From: a virus
DNA length: 64,000 nucleotides
IMG/VR virus record: IMGVR_UViG_3300033145_001320
Location: 1 to 64,000 of that record
Reading direction: 5' to 3' (one strand)
A program made the position numbers and the translations under genes. A model generated the notes under the pieces. The model ran no database searches. It had not been told where the DNA came from and was given only the letters and a program-made list of their open reading frames with translations. Positions 61,105-64,000 of this stretch are shown one piece after another; positions within the stretch are counted from its first letter, which is position 1, and each line of letters opens with the position of its first letter.

Positions 61105-62016
61105 TTATTTTTCAATGATATGTTTAAAGGGTTTCATAAAAAGTCTCTTTGATACAACAGTTGTCCCTGGTTGAGTAACAACATCCTGAGCACATCTATT
61201 TGCATGTCTTGCCGCATCCAATTCTTTTACTCCCATTGCAATACATACTGACATAACAGCAACAACTGTATCCCCTGCACCAGAAACATTATAAATTTCA
61301 ACTGGTTCCGCAGGGATGCGCCAATAATAATCACCTCCAGATTTAATCAATGTCATTCCATCTTTTCCCTTTGTTACAAGAAAGAATTGAACATCAGTTA
61401 GTATATATGAAGAAGAAACTTGCATAGTATCCCATTCTTTTTCATTTGGGGTCATCATATAAACACCATTATACATATAAGCATTAATGGGTTTTGGATC
61501 AACAATTATTTTTACATTTTTTGATTTTAAATAAACCATCAAGTCTTCTGTGATCATACCTTTTGCATAATCCGAAATGACAATCATATCATAATCATTA
61601 ATGTTTATACTTTCAAGTCTTTTGATAGCTGATTCAGCTTTAACAGGTCTAATTGTTTCCCGATCTATTCTCAACATTTGAACTTGTCTTTGATCTGAAA
61701 TGATTCTTTCTTTGGCTATTGTTTGATAAGAACCCATTAATATTAGATTGGTATTTACTCCAATGTGATTAAGTTCATCCAAAACTTTTTTACCATCACG
61801 GTCACCTCCAATTGAAGCTAGGCAATCAACCGTTGCGCCTAGTTCTCTTATGTTTCTTGCAACATTACCACACCCTCCAAGAGTATGATATTCCTCAGAA
61901 ACATTAACAATAGGAACTGGTGCTTCAGGTGAAATTCTTGATACATCTCCAACAACATATTTGTCAAGCATGATATCGCCAACAACTAAAATTCTAACAT
62001 CCTCTGGGGTTTTCAT
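61105..62016 (-). CDS. PfkB/RfaE-type sugar kinase
   Basis: A 303-residue carbohydrate kinase. It has VVGDIMLDKYVVGDVSRISP at about 11-30, GGCGNVARN near 47, and the PfkB signature NVSGAGDTVVAV near 240, with the catalytic Asp. The wording (DIMLDKY, RISPEAPVP) is typical of the kinase half of RfaE/HldE, which phosphorylates D-glycero-D-manno-heptose 7-phosphate in lipopolysaccharide synthesis. The nucleotidyltransferase half is absent. In a phage it may modify a cell-surface or capsid sugar or be host-acquired. RBS AAAGGAG. Confidence 0.85.
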   Translation of the reverse strand: MKTPEDVRILVVGDIMLDKYVVGDVSRISPEAPVPIVNVSEEYHTLGGCGNVARNIRELGATVDCLASIGGDRDGKKVLDELNHIGVNTNLILMGSYQTIAKERIISDQRQVQMLRIDRETIRPVKAESAIKRLESININDYDMIVISDYAKGMITEDLMVYLKSKNVKIIVDPKPINAYMYNGVYMMTPNEKEWDTMQVSSSYILTDVQFFLVTKGKDGMTLIKSGGDYYWRIPAEPVEIYNVSGAGDTVVAVMSVCIAMGVKELDAARHANRCAQDVVTQPGTTVVSKRLFMKPFKHIIEK

Positions 62017-62047
62017 ATATCTTAATGCTCCTTTATATTACAAAAAA

Positions 62048-62077
62048 AGAGTGAGGATAACTATCATCCCCACTCTT
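62048..62077 (-). terminator. rho-independent terminator
   Basis: On the minus strand AGAGTG, a GGGAT segment, a short loop and ATCC-TCACTCT form a long stem followed by seven T residues. It ends the transcript of the secreted-protein gene at 62112-62826, ahead of the kinase. Confidence 0.85.
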
Positions 62078-62111
62078 TATTATGTTCTAACTACTGGTAA
62101 AATCGACCGGT

Positions 62112-62826
62112 CTATCTGGTCATTTTCTTCTTTACGGGTTGTTCAAGGTCGTAATCAACCAGAGCAAAACCTTGCAACCAGGGTAGATCTCTTGTTCCAG
62201 CTTGGGCACTTGAATATCCCATGCCGCTGGAACTTACATTTGTGTGACCTGCACCATTGACCTGAGCTTGAGTCGTATTAAGACCAACGCCCCAACCAGA
62301 TGAGAACACATCACGTACAGCACCCTGAGCTGTGAAATGAATCACGTTGGCGCCTGCTTCTAATGCTTCCTTAGCAGCTGCGGCCATAACTTCAACCATA
62401 GTTGCATTTCGGCCATCGGACTTGGCAGTAACATAACCCGATTTTGATATACCGAGTGTCGCCGTTTTCTCTGCGGGTCGGTGCATCGTTGTAAGTAAGA
62501 TCAGCTATTTCAAGTTCGGCCTCAGCATCATCAAAACCCTTGAGTATACTGTCCAAAGCACCATCGCTAAACCAACATACATACATCAGTATGGTTTCAA
62601 CGGGCTGGAATCCTTCACTCGGTAATGGTTTGCCGAAGTAGTTAATGGCCGGACCGTATGCAGCACCACCGGGAATCGGGGCGGCAATACTTGTATTGTA
62701 AGAGTTAATGGGACCCTGAGTTATATCAGCATCAGACACAGCATCAGCGTCACTATCAGCCATGGCCGGGATTGCAAACAGAATGAACATTGCTGCAATT
62801 ACACTTACGAAAATATTTTTCATCAT
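62112..62826 (-). CDS. secreted protein, apparently interrupted by a +1 frameshift
   Basis: The first frame (from 62826) begins MMKNIFVSVIAAMFILFAIP with AMADSDAD as a clear Sec signal and cleavage site, and continues to a stop at 62392. The second frame (to 62112, AEKTATLGISKSGY, then NATMVEVMAAAAKEALEAGA) makes sense only as its continuation. Skipping one base near 62470-62490 joins them into about 230 residues. A sequencing error, a real mutation or programmed frameshifting could explain it. GC content is higher than in the phage core. The fused protein has no family I recognise; the last 80 residues are Gly/Ser/Asn-rich. Confidence 0.55.
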
Positions 62827-62866
62827 TATTTTTTGAACTCCTGTATTTAGGTGTTTATATTTTAAA

Positions 62867-62900
62867 GAATGTGACAGATAAATATTTATCTGTCACATTC
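62867..62900. terminator. perfect palindromic hairpin
   Basis: GAATGTGACAGATAAAT and its exact complement form a 34-base perfect palindrome after the stop of the 62925-63842 gene. On the minus strand it is followed by TTTAAAATAT. Likely a terminator, as the stem is AT-rich but long. Confidence 0.7.
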
Positions 62901-62924
62901 AACATAAGTCAATCAAATCTGATA

Positions 62925-63842
62925 TTACCTGGGGTCACCTATTGACCCGTTAACTGTTGCTTGTGAAGAACCATGAACAGATATTACAGTCATGTTACCG
63001 GTCGTAGATATATTCCCATTTAGAGAAGCATTACCAGAACCTGAAACTCCACCGTTATAAGAGAAAGTGGTGGTACCGCCGGCAAAGCTATTTCCATTAG
63101 TAATTATACCACTGACCATACCAGAACCGGACACATTTGAAGCTACCAGATTCTTAGCATTTGTAGTAACACTATTTTGAGCATAACCGGAGATGCTTAC
63201 ACCCGGATTGATTGTAACAATGCTACTACCTTGGGTAGAAATTCCACCACTCAAACAATCAGCGCCGATTGCAAGACCGCGTCCAGAAGCATAGTCACTA
63301 CTTTCGTTCATGAAATAACCATTACTCATTTGCTGGGCACCGATACCACTTCCATTAGGGTATCCAATTTCGTTGACCCAGGTTTCCTGAGCAACGTTCC
63401 CACTAACACTGAGGTTAGTAACTACGGTTTCACGATCTCCACACAATCCAAGAGCAAGGCCGCCACCAATAATATGGCCATTGGTTGCTGCACTCGCTTC
63501 CGCTGCTGATGTATAACCGGAATCATTTACATCTGTCTTGGCACTGGACTCATCCATTCCTGTGAGACCGCCTGTCTCATATGCATATCCGGGAATCGTA
63601 AAACACCAAATTTTAATCGGCGCTGCTGAGGCCGATGTGGCAACTGTTCCATATGCAATACCGTTCGACGAGGCGATGGCACCATCATTACCTGGGGTTT
63701 TACTGGAATAATCGTCAGATGCTGCTCCACCTTCATAAAAACCGGTAACGGTTGCATTACCAGATCCACCACCTGCGATTGCCAAACTACCAAAACTGAA
63801 CATCAGTCCTGCTGCGATTAACGCAATAATTCTTTTCTTCAT
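62925..63842 (-). CDS. secreted Gly/Ser/Asn-rich protein
   Basis: A 305-residue protein with signal peptide MKKRIIALIAAGLMFSFGSL and AIAGGG cleavage site. The mature part is rich in Gly, Ser, Thr, Asn and Ala, with many S-G-N-A or S-G-S-G elements and beta-prone segments (VSGSGMVSGIITNGNSFAGG). Two or three Cys are present. It resembles surface or adhesin-like proteins rather than a phage structural protein, but I recognise no family. The GC-richer composition, like the previous gene, suggests host origin. RBS GGAGT lies upstream. Confidence 0.6.
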   Translation of the reverse strand: MKKRIIALIAAGLMFSFGSLAIAGGGSGNATVTGFYEGGAASDDYSSKTPGNDGAIASSNGIAYGTVATSASAAPIKIWCFTIPGYAYETGGLTGMDESSAKTDVNDSGYTSAAEASAATNGHIIGGGLALGLCGDRETVVTNLSVSGNVAQETWVNEIGYPNGSGIGAQQMSNGYFMNESSDYASGRGLAIGADCLSGGISTQGSSIVTINPGVSISGYAQNSVTTNAKNLVASNVSGSGMVSGIITNGNSFAGGTTTFSYNGGVSGSGNASLNGNISTTGNMTVISVHGSSQATVNGSIGDPR

Positions 63843-63939
63843 TTTAAAACTCCTTGCTATTTAAGGTTTATGTTTCAATTTGTTATAAGCTTATACTAAA
63901 TTCCTACTTCCATGCAGACCTCATGATTAGTCTGCGGCA

Positions 63940-64000
63940 TCAGTTCTTTTGACGATCTGATACTTCTTTGATACGATCCTCTGTTGCCGGAGTAATCGCA
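63940..64000 (-). CDS. partial C-terminus of a further gene, weak
   Basis: One minus-strand frame reads from the window edge AITPATEDRIKEVSDRQKN and then TGA at 63940. Other frames are open too over this short piece, so the reading is uncertain. Confidence 0.25.
   Translation of the reverse strand, partial: AITPATEDRIKEVSDRQKN

Noticed and set aside
1-64000. Stop-codon reassignment (UAA read as an amino acid)
   Set aside because: TAA, TAG and TGA all end well-packed genes here (for example TAA at 6443, 7082 and 8647; TAG at 2132, 5201 and 7867; TGA at 10592), so recoding of UAA is not supported.
1-64000. CRISPR arrays or insertion sequences
   Set aside because: No regular direct repeats with unique spacers, no transposase motifs and no terminal inverted repeats bounding genes were seen; the only tandem units are the RNA cassettes at 50.39-50.80 kb and the protein repeats in 37032-37283.

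Overview
This window looks like part of the genome of a large tailed bacteriophage, probably a jumbo or huge phage with a Gram-negative host. Evidence: a large terminase, a tape-measure-like protein and a baseplate-like protein sit beside T4-type replication and recombination genes (Mre11/Rad50-like pair, UvsW-like helicase, two-subunit type II topoisomerase, putative ssDNA-binding protein), three HNH homing endonucleases and two complete sets of unsplit multisubunit RNA polymerase beta and beta' genes. The DNA is AT-rich, genes are tightly packed with ATGA-type overlaps and strong Shine-Dalgarno sequences, and every gene I accept is on the minus strand, so transcription runs from high to low coordinates. 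Stop codons TAA, TAG and TGA are all used normally.

Layout by coordinate. 1-6.1 kb: virion genes (tape measure, large terminase, baseplate-like protein, DUF932-like protein). 6.1-10.6 kb: small genes, a SAM methyltransferase and FolE2, the first enzyme of the 7-deazaguanine pathway. 10.6-16.5 kb: RNA polymerase set 1. 17-23.6 kb: a ubiquitin-like conjugation cluster with two E1-like proteins, a beta-grasp modifier, a JAMM peptidase with zinc ribbons, a small protein carrying an E2-type active-site signature and an 865-residue E2-like protein. 23.6-42 kb: replication and recombination genes, a radical SAM enzyme, QueD, an adenine methyltransferase, five paralogues that start with a TNSSS motif, a prepilin-like peptide, a repeat lipoprotein and homing endonucleases. 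43-50.2 kb: a MoxR-type AAA+ ATPase with a VWA/metallopeptidase partner, a putative ssDNA-binding protein and a Ro60-like TROVE/VWA protein. 50.3-50.9 kb: non-coding DNA holding four tandem structured RNAs that resemble Y RNAs, two of them with tRNA-like modules. 51-61 kb: RNA polymerase set 2. 61-64 kb: a sugar kinase and secreted proteins of visibly higher GC content, perhaps acquired from a host.

The two most unusual systems are (a) the phage ubiquitin-like cluster, which resembles the PRTRC type of bacterial system but has two E1-like proteins, two E2-like candidates and a modifier ending in Gly-Cys, and (b) the Ro60-like gene preceded by a promoter-like element and four tandem Y-RNA-like cassettes whose outer helices change sequence while keeping pairing. 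Family assignments come from motif recognition by eye; no database search was possible.
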